This document shows positions 1 through 5,927 of a stretch of DNA of 7,658 bases, in pieces (the stretch's first letter is position 1; the number at the start of each line of letters is the position of its first letter). Below the pieces are notes generated by a model. It worked only from the letters and a program-made list of their open reading frames with translations, did not search any database and was not told where the DNA came from. Source of the DNA: Rhodoferax sp. (GTDB taxonomy: Bacteria; Pseudomonadota; Gammaproteobacteria; Burkholderiales; Burkholderiaceae_C); NCBI GenBank assembly GCA_020048255.1, contig JAIFMR010000136.1, positions 1-7,658 on the forward strand. The letters run 5' to 3'. Both the position numbers and the translations under genes were made by a program.

Positions 1-180
1 GCGGCTTTTGCGAAGGCGACTGGTTTGACGTTGGACCTCACTGGCAAAGGTCTGGGACTGCGAAGTAACCGCTATTCCATGTTGGTCAAAGATGGCAAAG
101 TGGTGACGTTGAATATTGAAGGACCCGGGAAATTTGAAGTCAGCGACGCGCAAACCTTGCTAGCCCAGGTCAAAAGCTAG
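1..180 (+). CDS. Peroxiredoxin (Prx5/redoxin family), C-terminal fragment
   Basis: Frame 1 is open from the window edge to a TAG at 178-180 and gives the last 59 residues of a protein whose start lies outside the window. The fragment contains LDLTGKGLGLRSNRYSMLVK followed by DGKVVTLNIE and PGKFEVSDAQTLLAQ. This is the characteristic C-terminal part of Prx5-like (AhpC/TSA, redoxin domain) peroxiredoxins, which reduce hydrogen peroxide and organic hydroperoxides using thioredoxin- or glutathione-type donors in the cytoplasm. The peroxidatic cysteine lies in the missing N-terminal part, so activity cannot be judged here. No resolving cysteine occurs in the visible segment, which would fit a 1-Cys or glutathione-dependent type, but that is inference. 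The gene converges on the cytochrome b561 gene. Confidence 0.85.
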   Translation, partial: AAFAKATGLTLDLTGKGLGLRSNRYSMLVKDGKVVTLNIEGPGKFEVSDAQTLLAQVKS

Positions 181-190
181 ACCTTGAGCA

Positions 191-227
191 CTGCGCAAGG
201 CCAGCCGATGGAGCGAGTCTTGCGCAG
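191..227. terminator. Candidate bidirectional terminator between convergent genes
   Basis: A perfect 9-bp inverted repeat, CTGCGCAAG (191-199) and CTTGCGCAG (219-227), encloses a 19-nt loop. It sits between the peroxiredoxin stop (180) and the cytochrome b561 stop (247). The position suits a transcription stop shared by both genes. There is no T-run on either side, so it is not a classical intrinsic terminator. Confidence 0.4.
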
Positions 228-246
228 CGTTACTGGCTGAACCGCG

Positions 247-912
247 CTAGGCCGCCCACCGAACCAACACCCAAATCAGTGCGGCACAGGCCAGCAATAT
301 AGCAAAGGCCTTCAACCGGTCGCCTCGTCCATCCTGAGACGGGGTTGCCAAAAAATCAAGTGTCTTGTCACCGTGGATCATTGGTTTGACCAGATTTTCT
401 TTTTTCTTGGAAAAGTAAAAACCAATCGCTGTGAGATGGAGCGCCACGAGGGCCAGCAGAGCGAGCTTGCCGATTTCCTTGTGATAAAAAGTCGCATTGC
501 CGACCCAGGCAGATGCTACAAACTTCGACAAGGGACCGGCTGCGGCAATCTCATCGTCGCTAAGCAGGCCAGAGCCCACCTGCAACAGAAGAAAAAACAG
601 CAGGGCAAAGACGGACAGCGCCCCCAGTGGGTTATGCCCCACTGAGTGACTGGCAGGCGATCGCCCTTGAAGGCACTGTGTCACCTCACGGGGGGTGTAG
701 AGGAATGAGGAAAAACGGGACCAATAGCCGCCCACAAACCCCCAGGCGAATCGGAACAGCAGCAAGGCCAAAACACTGTAGCCCAGCCGGAAATGCCAGT
801 CCATAGCCGCCCCACCCAATTGGGCTGTGACCACCAGGCCCACGACCAAGCCCACAAGAGCCCAGTGAAACAGTCGGGTGGGTGCGTCCCATACGCGAAC
901 AACAAATGACAT
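247..912 (-). CDS. Cytochrome b561-family diheme membrane protein
   Basis: This 221-residue protein belongs to the cytochrome b561 / Ni-hydrogenase cytochrome b group (Ni_hydr_CYTB domain), integral membrane proteins that move electrons between quinols and periplasmic acceptors through two b hemes. The N-terminus carries the family motif VWDAPTRLFHW. Candidate axial ligands are His16, His40 (WHFRLGY), His144 (FYHKEIGK) and His159 (ALHLTAI). Hydrophobic segments lie at about 17-36, 43-62, 97-117, 147-167 and 202-219, so there are four core helices plus one C-terminal helix. An in-frame TTG at 951 could extend the protein by 13 residues. The ATG at 912 is preferred because AAGGGG lies just upstream and the family motif begins soon after it. 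The gene is divergent from cytochrome c', a plausible electron-transfer partner. The family is clear; the specific partner is inferred. Confidence 0.88.
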   Translation of the reverse strand: MSFVVRVWDAPTRLFHWALVGLVVGLVVTAQLGGAAMDWHFRLGYSVLALLLFRFAWGFVGGYWSRFSSFLYTPREVTQCLQGRSPASHSVGHNPLGALSVFALLFFLLLQVGSGLLSDDEIAAAGPLSKFVASAWVGNATFYHKEIGKLALLALVALHLTAIGFYFSKKKENLVKPMIHGDKTLDFLATPSQDGRGDRLKAFAILLACAALIWVLVRWAA

Positions 913-916
913 AGAT

Positions 917-922
917 CCCCTT
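917..922 (-). promoter_or_regulatory. Ribosome binding site fixing the b561 start
   Basis: On the - strand AAGGGG precedes the ATG at 912-910 by 4 nt. It supports this start over the upstream TTG at 951, which has no comparable site. It abuts the outer arm of the 921-962 palindrome, so a leader hairpin could partly mask it. Confidence 0.6.
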
Positions 923-962
923 AGGTTAGGCACCACGAGCAGAGATTTCAAAATCTACCTAA
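921..962. promoter_or_regulatory. Nested palindromes in the b561 / cytochrome c' divergent region
   Basis: Two inverted repeats are visible in the 95-bp gap between the divergent start codons. The outer pair is TTAGGT (921-926) and ACCTAA (957-962). The inner pair is AGATTT (943-948) and AAATCT (951-956), separated by 2 bp. The inner palindrome resembles an operator for a dimeric regulator, and both genes must be expressed from this gap. No regulator family is identified. I do not see the TTGAT-N4-ATCAA pattern expected for FNR/Dnr. No clear -35/-10 pair could be assigned. Confidence 0.4.
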
Positions 963-1007
963 ACTCCTGCATCGGTTCCTTGTAAGTTTAACTTTGACAG
1001 AAATCTT

Positions 1008-1460
1008 ATGAAAAATATCTCTACATTCATCCTGGCAGCTGCGGTTGTCAGCTTCGCTGTACCCGCTTCAGCTCAATTCGCCAAACCCGAAGATGCGGTC
1101 AAATACCGCAAAAATGCGCTCTTTGTCATGCAACAAAACTTTGGCCGTGTCGCGGCCATGGCCGGTGGCAAGGCGCCCTTTGATGCCAAGGTGGCTGCTG
1201 AGAGTGCTGCTGTGGCCGACTATGTTGGCAAGCTGCCATGGGTCGGTTTTGCCCCAGGCACTGACAAGGGCGACACCAAGGCGAAGGCTGAAATCTGGAC
1301 AGACAAAGCCAAGTTTGACGAATACGCCAACAAGATGCAGGCCGAGATGACCAAACTCGCCGCCGCTGCCAAGACCGGTAACCTGGACAGCATCAAAGTC
1401 GCCGTGAACGCCACTGGTGGAACCTGCAAATCCTGCCACGACGATTTCCGCGCCAAGTAA
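1008..1460 (+). CDS. Cytochrome c' (class II c-type cytochrome), periplasmic
   Basis: A 150-residue precursor with a Sec signal peptide: a charged start, a hydrophobic stretch at 7-19, and ASA|Q cleavage after residue 22. The 128-residue mature protein begins QFAKPEDAVKYR and closely resembles Alcaligenes cytochrome c', a four-helix-bundle heme protein that binds NO and is linked to NO tolerance in several proteobacteria. The C-terminal heme site is C140-K-S-C143-H144. The residues that shape the distal and proximal heme pocket in the Alcaligenes protein are present: mature Arg12 and Leu16 (precursor 34 and 38), and an Arg four residues after the heme His (precursor 148). Mature length is normal for the family. 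The Shine-Dalgarno is weak. The gene is divergent from the b561 gene, which could reduce it. The function is inferred from conserved family residues. Confidence 0.93.
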   Translation: MKNISTFILAAAVVSFAVPASAQFAKPEDAVKYRKNALFVMQQNFGRVAAMAGGKAPFDAKVAAESAAVADYVGKLPWVGFAPGTDKGDTKAKAEIWTDKAKFDEYANKMQAEMTKLAAAAKTGNLDSIKVAVNATGGTCKSCHDDFRAK

Positions 1461-1464
1461 TCGC

Positions 1465-1495
1465 AGTGCCCGCCGCGTGCGGGTGATGTGGCACT
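1465..1495 (+). terminator. Candidate terminator after cytochrome c'
   Basis: Just after the cytochrome c' stop, CCCGC (1469-1473) can pair with GCGGG (1479-1483). AGTGCC (1465-1470) can pair with GGCACT (1490-1495) as an outer or competing stem. The GC-rich hairpin is well placed, but no T-run follows, so it could be Rho-dependent or a leader element of the next gene. Confidence 0.4.
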
Positions 1496-1537
1496 CGGAG
1501 TGACCGCCGGTTAATATGCAGTCCATGTCAAAACTGC

Positions 1538-1543
1538 AGGTGG
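1538..1543 (+). promoter_or_regulatory. Ribosome binding site fixing the DUF4197 gene start
   Basis: AGGTGG ends 5 nt before the ATG at 1549. The in-frame upstream ATGs at 1516 and 1525 have no well-spaced purine-rich site. This favours the 235-residue form, which starts directly with a signal-peptide-like sequence. Confidence 0.55.
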
Positions 1544-1548
1544 TCACC

Positions 1549-2256
1549 ATGAATCGACGTTGTTTCAATCGGCTCTCGACAGCTTGTCTTGTCGGAAGTC
1601 CGTTCTTATTTCACCAGGGCTTGGGTCATGCTTTGATCTTGAGTGATTTGTCCAACGCGCAGGCCTCGCAGGGGCTCAAGGTGGCGCTTGAAAATGGCGC
1701 CCGCGCAGCTGTTGCGTCACTGGGACGGCCCAATGGTTTTCTGGGCAATGACAAGGTTCGCATTCCATTGCCAGGCTACCTTGAAGAGGCGGCCAAGTTG
1801 TTGCGCAAGCTGGGCCAAGGCGCCAGAGTCGACGAATTGGTTGCTGCTATGAATGGTGCAGCAGAAGAGGCTGTGCCGCTGGCCAGCGACCTGCTGGTTG
1901 GCGCTGTCAAGTCGATGAATGTTCAGGACGCCAAAAAGATACTGAATGGCGGTGACACGGCCATTACCCAGTTTTTCGCCGACAAGACCCGAGTTCCTCT
2001 TGGGGACAAGTTTTTGCCGCTGGTCAAGAAGACCACCGCCAAGGCCAACTTGGCCGAAAAATATAACCAGATAGCCGCCAAGGCCTCGGCCATGGGCTTG
2101 GTCAAAGGTGACCAAGTCAGCATCGAGCGCTATGTCACGGGGAAAACCCTGGATGGTCTGTACCTCATGATTGGTGAGGAGGAAAAGAAGATCCGTCAAG
2201 ACCCGGTGGGAACGGGCAGTGCTATTTTGAAGAAAGTATTTGGATCCTTGAGATAG
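1549..2256 (+). CDS. Exported DUF4197 family protein
   Basis: A 235-residue protein of the DUF4197 family, whose biochemical role is not established. Matching segments, in order, are QGLKVALENGARAAVASLG and GFLGNDKVRIPLP (about 41-75), MNGAAEEAVP (101-110), MNVQDAKKILNGGDTAITQF (123-142) and the C-terminal VTGKTLDGLYLMIGEEEKKI (196-215). The mature part is mostly helical, with many Ala/Lys-rich amphipathic stretches. The N-terminus MNRRCFNRL followed by a hydrophobic segment and GHA (about residue 28) looks like a signal peptide. The RRxF pattern also permits a Tat signal. Export to the periplasm is therefore likely, and no acceptable lipobox is seen around Cys13. The start at 1549 is chosen over 1516 on ribosome-site grounds. 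The gene lies downstream of cytochrome c' in the same direction but is separated by a candidate terminator, so it may be independent. Confidence 0.87.
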   Translation: MNRRCFNRLSTACLVGSPFLFHQGLGHALILSDLSNAQASQGLKVALENGARAAVASLGRPNGFLGNDKVRIPLPGYLEEAAKLLRKLGQGARVDELVAAMNGAAEEAVPLASDLLVGAVKSMNVQDAKKILNGGDTAITQFFADKTRVPLGDKFLPLVKKTTAKANLAEKYNQIAAKASAMGLVKGDQVSIERYVTGKTLDGLYLMIGEEEKKIRQDPVGTGSAILKKVFGSLR

Positions 2257-2406
2257 CACTGCTTGACGCCGACCCGCAACGTCTGTCAACGCCGCTCCTA
2301 CTTTTTGGGATTGAAGTCCATATCCAAAGTGATAATCGGCACCAGAACGGTTTGCTACTTACAAGAACTCTCGTGACATTGGCCCCATGGACGCATCAGT
2401 CTCCCT

Positions 2407-2853
2407 ATGAATAATGGCATCTTCATCATTGCGCATGCACCTCTGGCCAGCGCCTTGAGACAGTGTGTGCTGCACGTCTTTCCGGATGCTGCCGACTCGA
2501 TGGCCGTCTTTGATGTTCAGCCCAACATACCCTCGGACGAAACTGCGGTGGCAGCCAGAATGACGATGGCGCTGTTGAACAAGCGAAAAACACTGGTGCT
2601 GACCGATTTGTTTGGTGCAACACCCTGCAATGTGGCCCAGAAGCTGGTGGACGGCGTGAACTCGCGCCTGATCGCGGGGGTGAATCTGCCCATGTTGTTG
2701 CGCGCAGTCACCTACCGGCATGAATCGCTCGATGCACAGGTCGCCCGCGCTTTGGCTGGCGGGACGCAGGGCGTCATGCAGGTCGCCGTCACCGCACCCC
2801 AAAATCAAAACCGAAAACCCCATGATCAAAACGACCACGACCATCAGCAATAA
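2407..2853 (+). CDS. PTS EIIA component, mannose (Man) type
   Basis: A 148-residue cytoplasmic protein of the EIIA(Man) fold. It begins MNNGIFIIAHAPLASAL, which places the phospho-accepting histidine at His10, the position used in this family to receive phosphate from HPr. The later segment LVLTDLFGATPCNVAQKL (about 63-80) is the second family signature. No EIIB, EIIC or EIID follows. The next genes are HPr and EI, an arrangement known in Betaproteobacteria, where the proteins are annotated as a PTS without a cognate sugar permease; in Ralstonia it has been linked to regulation of polyhydroxybutyrate metabolism. The last residues form a polar tail (QNQNRKPHDQNDHDHQQ), much of it encoded in the 32 nt that overlap ptsH. 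The start has no obvious Shine-Dalgarno. 'manX' or 'ptsM' would be possible names, but the symbol is left open. Confidence 0.9.
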   Translation: MNNGIFIIAHAPLASALRQCVLHVFPDAADSMAVFDVQPNIPSDETAVAARMTMALLNKRKTLVLTDLFGATPCNVAQKLVDGVNSRLIAGVNLPMLLRAVTYRHESLDAQVARALAGGTQGVMQVAVTAPQNQNRKPHDQNDHDHQQ

Positions 2854-3091
2854 GCTCGGCCTGCATGCCCGTGCCTCGGCCAAGTTAACCAAACTGGCTG
2901 GCAGTTTTCCATGCGAAGTCTGGATGGCCCGCGGTGAGCGTCGTGTCAATGCCAAAAGCATCATGGGTGTGATGATGCTGGCCGCCGGCTTGGGCGCCCA
3001 GGTCGATATTGAAACCAGTGGCGAGCGCGAGCAAGAGGCCATGGACGCCTTGCTCCATCTGATCAATGACAAGTTCGGAGAAGGCGAGTGA
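2822..3091 (+). CDS. ptsH: Phosphocarrier protein HPr
   Basis: An 89-residue protein of normal HPr length. It takes phosphate from enzyme I on His15 and hands it to EIIA proteins in the cytoplasm. The active-site motif is GLHARASAKL with His15 and Arg17. The regulatory motif NAKSIMGVM places Ser46 at the classical HPr kinase/phosphorylase site, consistent with Betaproteobacteria that encode HprK. The frame is open further upstream (to 2720), but the ATG at 2822 gives exactly the family N-terminus. This start lies inside the EIIA gene, a 32-nt overlap, with no good Shine-Dalgarno, so translation probably depends on coupling to EIIA. The stop overlaps the ptsI GTG start. Confidence 0.95.
   Translation: MIKTTTTISNKLGLHARASAKLTKLAGSFPCEVWMARGERRVNAKSIMGVMMLAAGLGAQVDIETSGEREQEAMDALLHLINDKFGEGE
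3078..3084 (+). promoter_or_regulatory. Ribosome binding site for ptsI GTG start
   Basis: GGAGAAGG-type sequence lies within the last codons of ptsH, about 3 to 9 nt before the GTG at 3088. It supports the GTG as the ptsI start, in a GTGA overlap with the ptsH stop. Confidence 0.6.
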
Positions 3092-4866
3092 CCTTTTCCA
3101 TCCATGGCTTGCCTGTGGCCCGAGGCATCGCCATTGGGCGTGCGGTACTGGTCGCATCGAGCCGTCTGGATGTGGCTCATTACTTTATTGAGCCGTCCCA
3201 GGTCGCCTCTGAAATCAACCGTGTGCGCGATGGTCGCAACGCGGTGGTCGACGAAATACATCGCCTGCAAGTCAGCATCGCCCACATGGGCCCCAAGGAG
3301 GCGCCGCATGAGATGGCTGCCTTGCTGGAGGTGCACTTGATGCTGTTGCAGGACGAGGCCTTGGCTATGGGTGTCAAGCACTGGATCAAAGACCGCCTTT
3401 ACAACGCCGAATGGGCCCTCACCAGCCAGCTCGAAGTGTTGGCGCGCCAGTTTGACGAAATGGAAGATGACTACTTGCGCGAGCGCAAGGCCGATCTGGA
3501 GCAAATCACCGAACGGGTGTTGCGGGCCATGCGGGGCGTGTCCTCCCCGCTGATTCAACCATTGGGGCGCATAGGTCGCAAACCCTCGCAACAAGACTTG
3601 CTGCTCGACGACACCATTGATGTGCCGCTGATTCTGGTGGCCCACGATTTGTCGCCAGCCGACATGCTGCAATTCAAACAAAGCGTGTTTGCCGGCTTCA
3701 TCACCGATGTGGGCGGCAAAACATCGCACACGGCGATCGTGGCGCGCAGTCTGGATATTCCGGCTGTCGTCGGTGCCCGACTCAGCAGTCAACTGATTCG
3801 CCAGGACGACTGGGTCATCATCGATGGTGACGCCGGTGTGGTGGTGGTGGACCCATCCGCCATCATCCTGGCCGAGTATGGCTTCAAGCAGCGCCAGGGG
3901 GAACTGGCCCGCGGCCGGCTGGCGCGCCTGCTGCACACTCCCTCCGTGACCATGGACGGTCAAAAAATCGAGCTATTAGCCAACATTGAGATGCCTGACG
4001 ACGCCGCCAGCGCCATCAACGCCGGTGCCGTGGGGGTGGGCCTGTTTCGCAGCGAGTTTTTGTTCATGGGCCGCCACGGGAAGCTGCCCAACGAGGAAGA
4101 GCAATACCTGGCCTATCGGCGCGCCGTCGAAGGCATGCAGGGCCTGCCAGTAACCATTCGCACCGTGGATGTGGGGGCCGACAAGCCACTCGATGATTCC
4201 CCGCGCGATGCCGCGCACCTGAACCCGGCTCTCGGCTTGCGCGCCATCCGCTGGAGCCTGGCCGATCCTGCCATGTTCTTGACGCAACTGCGTGCCATGT
4301 TGCGCGCTGCGGCTCACGGGCAGGTCCATATTTTGATTCCGATGCTGGTTCATGCCAGTGAAATCCGCCAGACCATGGCCTTGGTCGACCACGCACGGGT
4401 GCAACTGGACAACCGAGGTCTGGCGTACGGCCCGGTCAAGGTGGGCGCCATGATCGAGATCCCGGCAGCGGCGCTGACACTCAAGGTGTTCCTGAAATAC
4501 TTTGACTTCCTCTCCATTGGCACCAATGACCTGATCCAGTACACGCTGGCCATTGACCGTGCTGATGAATCGGTGGCGCATCTTTATGACCCCATGCATC
4601 CCGCTGTGCTGCGCTTGGTGGCCAATACCATTGCTGAGGGGCACGCGCAGGGCAAGCTGGTGAGTGTCTGCGGTGAAATGGCCGGTGACGTGGCTTTCAC
4701 CAAGCTGCTGCTGGGCATGGGGCTGCGCAGCTTCTCCATGCATCCGGCCCAAATTCTGGCGGTCAAGCAAGAAATACTGCGGTCGGACACCGTCAAGCTG
4801 GCCACTTGGGCAGCGCAGGTCCTGGCGGACGACGAACCCAGCAAACGGATCGCTAAAGCAAGCTGA
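3088..4866 (+). CDS. ptsI: PTS enzyme I (phosphoenolpyruvate-protein phosphotransferase)
   Basis: A 592-residue cytoplasmic enzyme that autophosphorylates from PEP and passes phosphate to HPr. Domains run in the normal order: an N-terminal swivel part with the HPr-binding helices (about 30-150), the phosphohistidine domain with DVGGKTSHTAIVARS (active His214), and the PEP-binding barrel from about 290. Conserved barrel residues include Arg321 in GLFRSEFLFM, Arg358 in IRTVDVGADKP, Glu457 in AMIEIPA, Asn480-Asp481 in SIGTNDLIQYTLAIDR, and the active Cys528 in VSVCGEMAGD. No key residue is missing. It is slightly longer than the E. coli enzyme of about 575 residues, and it lacks the GAF domain of EI(Ntr), so it is PtsI and not PtsP. 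It starts at GTG, overlapping the ptsH stop (GTGA). Its 3' end overlaps the 3' end of lrgB on the other strand by 14 bp. Confidence 0.96.
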   Translation: MTFSIHGLPVARGIAIGRAVLVASSRLDVAHYFIEPSQVASEINRVRDGRNAVVDEIHRLQVSIAHMGPKEAPHEMAALLEVHLMLLQDEALAMGVKHWIKDRLYNAEWALTSQLEVLARQFDEMEDDYLRERKADLEQITERVLRAMRGVSSPLIQPLGRIGRKPSQQDLLLDDTIDVPLILVAHDLSPADMLQFKQSVFAGFITDVGGKTSHTAIVARSLDIPAVVGARLSSQLIRQDDWVIIDGDAGVVVVDPSAIILAEYGFKQRQGELARGRLARLLHTPSVTMDGQKIELLANIEMPDDAASAINAGAVGVGLFRSEFLFMGRHGKLPNEEEQYLAYRRAVEGMQGLPVTIRTVDVGADKPLDDSPRDAAHLNPALGLRAIRWSLADPAMFLTQLRAMLRAAAHGQVHILIPMLVHASEIRQTMALVDHARVQLDNRGLAYGPVKVGAMIEIPAAALTLKVFLKYFDFLSIGTNDLIQYTLAIDRADESVAHLYDPMHPAVLRLVANTIAEGHAQGKLVSVCGEMAGDVAFTKLLLGMGLRSFSMHPAQILAVKQEILRSDTVKLATWAAQVLADDEPSKRIAKAS

Positions 4867-5578
4867 AGATCAGCGGGATCAGCAGCGACGCCAAAACCAC
4901 TTGTAGCCCCAGCGCCAGTCCGGCGTAGGCGCCTGCATCGGCATTGACTTGCAGGGCACGCGCGGCCCCAATGCCGTGTGCTGCGGTACCCAGGGCAAAT
5001 CCGCGCACGGTCCAGCCTGAGGGCTCGGTTGAAATGTGAAGCCAGCCAAACAGCGCTTTGCCACTCAGAGCGCCGATCATGCCGGTGACCACCGCAAAAA
5101 CTGCTGCCAGCGCCGGAATGCCGCCAATCTTGTCGGCAATACCCATGGCCACAGGGGCGGTCACCGATTTGGGGGCCAGCGACAGCATCACGTCATGCGG
5201 CAAGCCCACCAGCCAGGCCAGTGCCAGAGCCGAACCACTGGCCGCTGCACCACCCACGATGGCGGTGACCAGCAGCGCACGCCAGCGTTGCCGCAACTCG
5301 GCTCGCCGCTCCCACAGGGGCCAGGCCAGCGCCACCACGGCCGGCCCCAGCAAGAAATGGATGAACTGGGCGCCTGAGAAAAAAGTAGGGTAGTCCACGC
5401 CCGTGACGGTGAGCAGGCTGGCCAGCGTCACCACCGACCATAACACCGGATTGGCCCATGCAGCCTGGCGAAGGCCCAGGTACGCGGCATGCGCCATCAC
5501 ATAGACCACCAATGTGGCTGTCAAGCCAAACAGCGGTGTGGCAGACAGGTAAACCCAAAGCTCAACAAACTTAGGCAT
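4853..5578 (-). CDS. lrgB: LrgB-family membrane protein (putative 2-hydroxyacid/pyruvate carrier subunit)
   Basis: A 241-residue integral membrane protein of the LrgB/CidB/YohK family with about six to seven hydrophobic segments. Family signatures are LAPKSVTAPVAMGIADKIGG (134-153) and LGTAAHGIGAARA (196-208). The pair was first described as LytSR-regulated holin/antiholin-like murein hydrolase modulators in Gram-positive bacteria. Homologues act as a pyruvate carrier in Bacillus and, as the fused plant protein PLGG1, as a glycolate/glycerate translocator. The ATG at 5578 overlaps the lrgA stop by 8 nt, so the two are translationally coupled. The gene is the last of the glcD-lrgA-lrgB unit, which favours a transport role for a GlcD substrate or product; that is inference. 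Its stop lies inside the 3' end of ptsI. Confidence 0.93.
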   Translation of the reverse strand: MPKFVELWVYLSATPLFGLTATLVVYVMAHAAYLGLRQAAWANPVLWSVVTLASLLTVTGVDYPTFFSGAQFIHFLLGPAVVALAWPLWERRAELRQRWRALLVTAIVGGAAASGSALALAWLVGLPHDVMLSLAPKSVTAPVAMGIADKIGGIPALAAVFAVVTGMIGALSGKALFGWLHISTEPSGWTVRGFALGTAAHGIGAARALQVNADAGAYAGLALGLQVVLASLLIPLIFSLL

Positions 5579-5918
5579 CGCTGGGCTTCTGAAAATAACG
5601 CAGCGTCAGCGCGGTGACGGCCAGTCCGATCCAGGTCGACAACACAATCACCAACAGCATGCGCACGCCGTATTGATTGAGCAAGCCCAGGTGGGTCATC
5701 ACCCCTACACCCACAGGCACAAACAGCAAGGACAGGTGCGAAAGCAAAAATCGGGCACACGCCGCCACCGGTTCGCGCACTGGCGCCCAGCGCAGCGCCA
5801 ACAGCAGCAGCAACATACCAATCACCGGCCCTGGAAAAGGCAGTGCCAAGCCGCGCGACAGCAGCTCACCCAATGACTGCATGGCCAAAAGCCAGGCTAG
5901 CCCCCGTAATCCTTGCAT
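5571..5918 (-). CDS. lrgA: LrgA/CidA-family membrane protein
   Basis: A 115-residue membrane protein of the CidA/LrgA/YohJ family, predicted to work with LrgB in the inner membrane. It begins MQGLRGLAWLLAMQSLGELL and carries the family hallmark LPFPGPVIGMLLLLLAL (26-42). Hydrophobic helices lie at about 5-22, 27-43, 55-75 and 85-106. The length is normal. The ATG at 5918 lies 9 bp after the glcD stop (5928) with no strong Shine-Dalgarno, so coupling to glcD translation is likely. The stop TAA at 5571-5573 overlaps the lrgB start. The usual label 'murein hydrolase exporter/antiholin-like' is doubtful here, because the upstream gene encodes a hydroxyacid dehydrogenase. The family assignment is firm; the substrate is not known. 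Confidence 0.92.
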   Translation of the reverse strand: MQGLRGLAWLLAMQSLGELLSRGLALPFPGPVIGMLLLLLALRWAPVREPVAACARFLLSHLSLLFVPVGVGVMTHLGLLNQYGVRMLLVIVLSTWIGLAVTALTLRYFQKPSDA

Positions 5919-5927
5919 ATTGCGCTA

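Noticed and set aside
913..951. 13-residue N-terminal extension of the b561 protein from TTG at 951
   Set aside because: The start codon is rare, has no ribosome site, and the extension precedes a motif that normally sits at the extreme N-terminus; the ATG at 912 has a good site.
1717..2289. 190-codon open frame on the - strand opposite the DUF4197 gene
   Set aside because: The + strand carries a clear DUF4197 protein with a ribosome site; the antisense frame shows no domain.
2311..2336. TTGAAG and GATAAT as a promoter for the PTS operon
   Set aside because: The spacer is only 14 bp, too short for a sigma-70 promoter, and no better pair was found in 2257-2406.
2720..2821. 34-codon N-terminal extension of HPr
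   Set aside because: Internal ATG at 2822 gives the standard 89-residue HPr with His15 and Ser46 at their canonical positions. The extension is just the other frame of the EIIA gene.
2359..3963. 534-codon open frame on the - strand across the PTS genes
   Set aside because: It lies antisense to EIIA, ptsH and ptsI, all with complete catalytic motifs. Its translation is His/Gln-rich and matches no family I know, as expected for a GC-codon-bias shadow.
3976..4770. 264-codon open frame on the - strand inside ptsI
   Set aside because: It is antisense to the PEP-binding domain of ptsI, and its composition is typical of a shadow frame.
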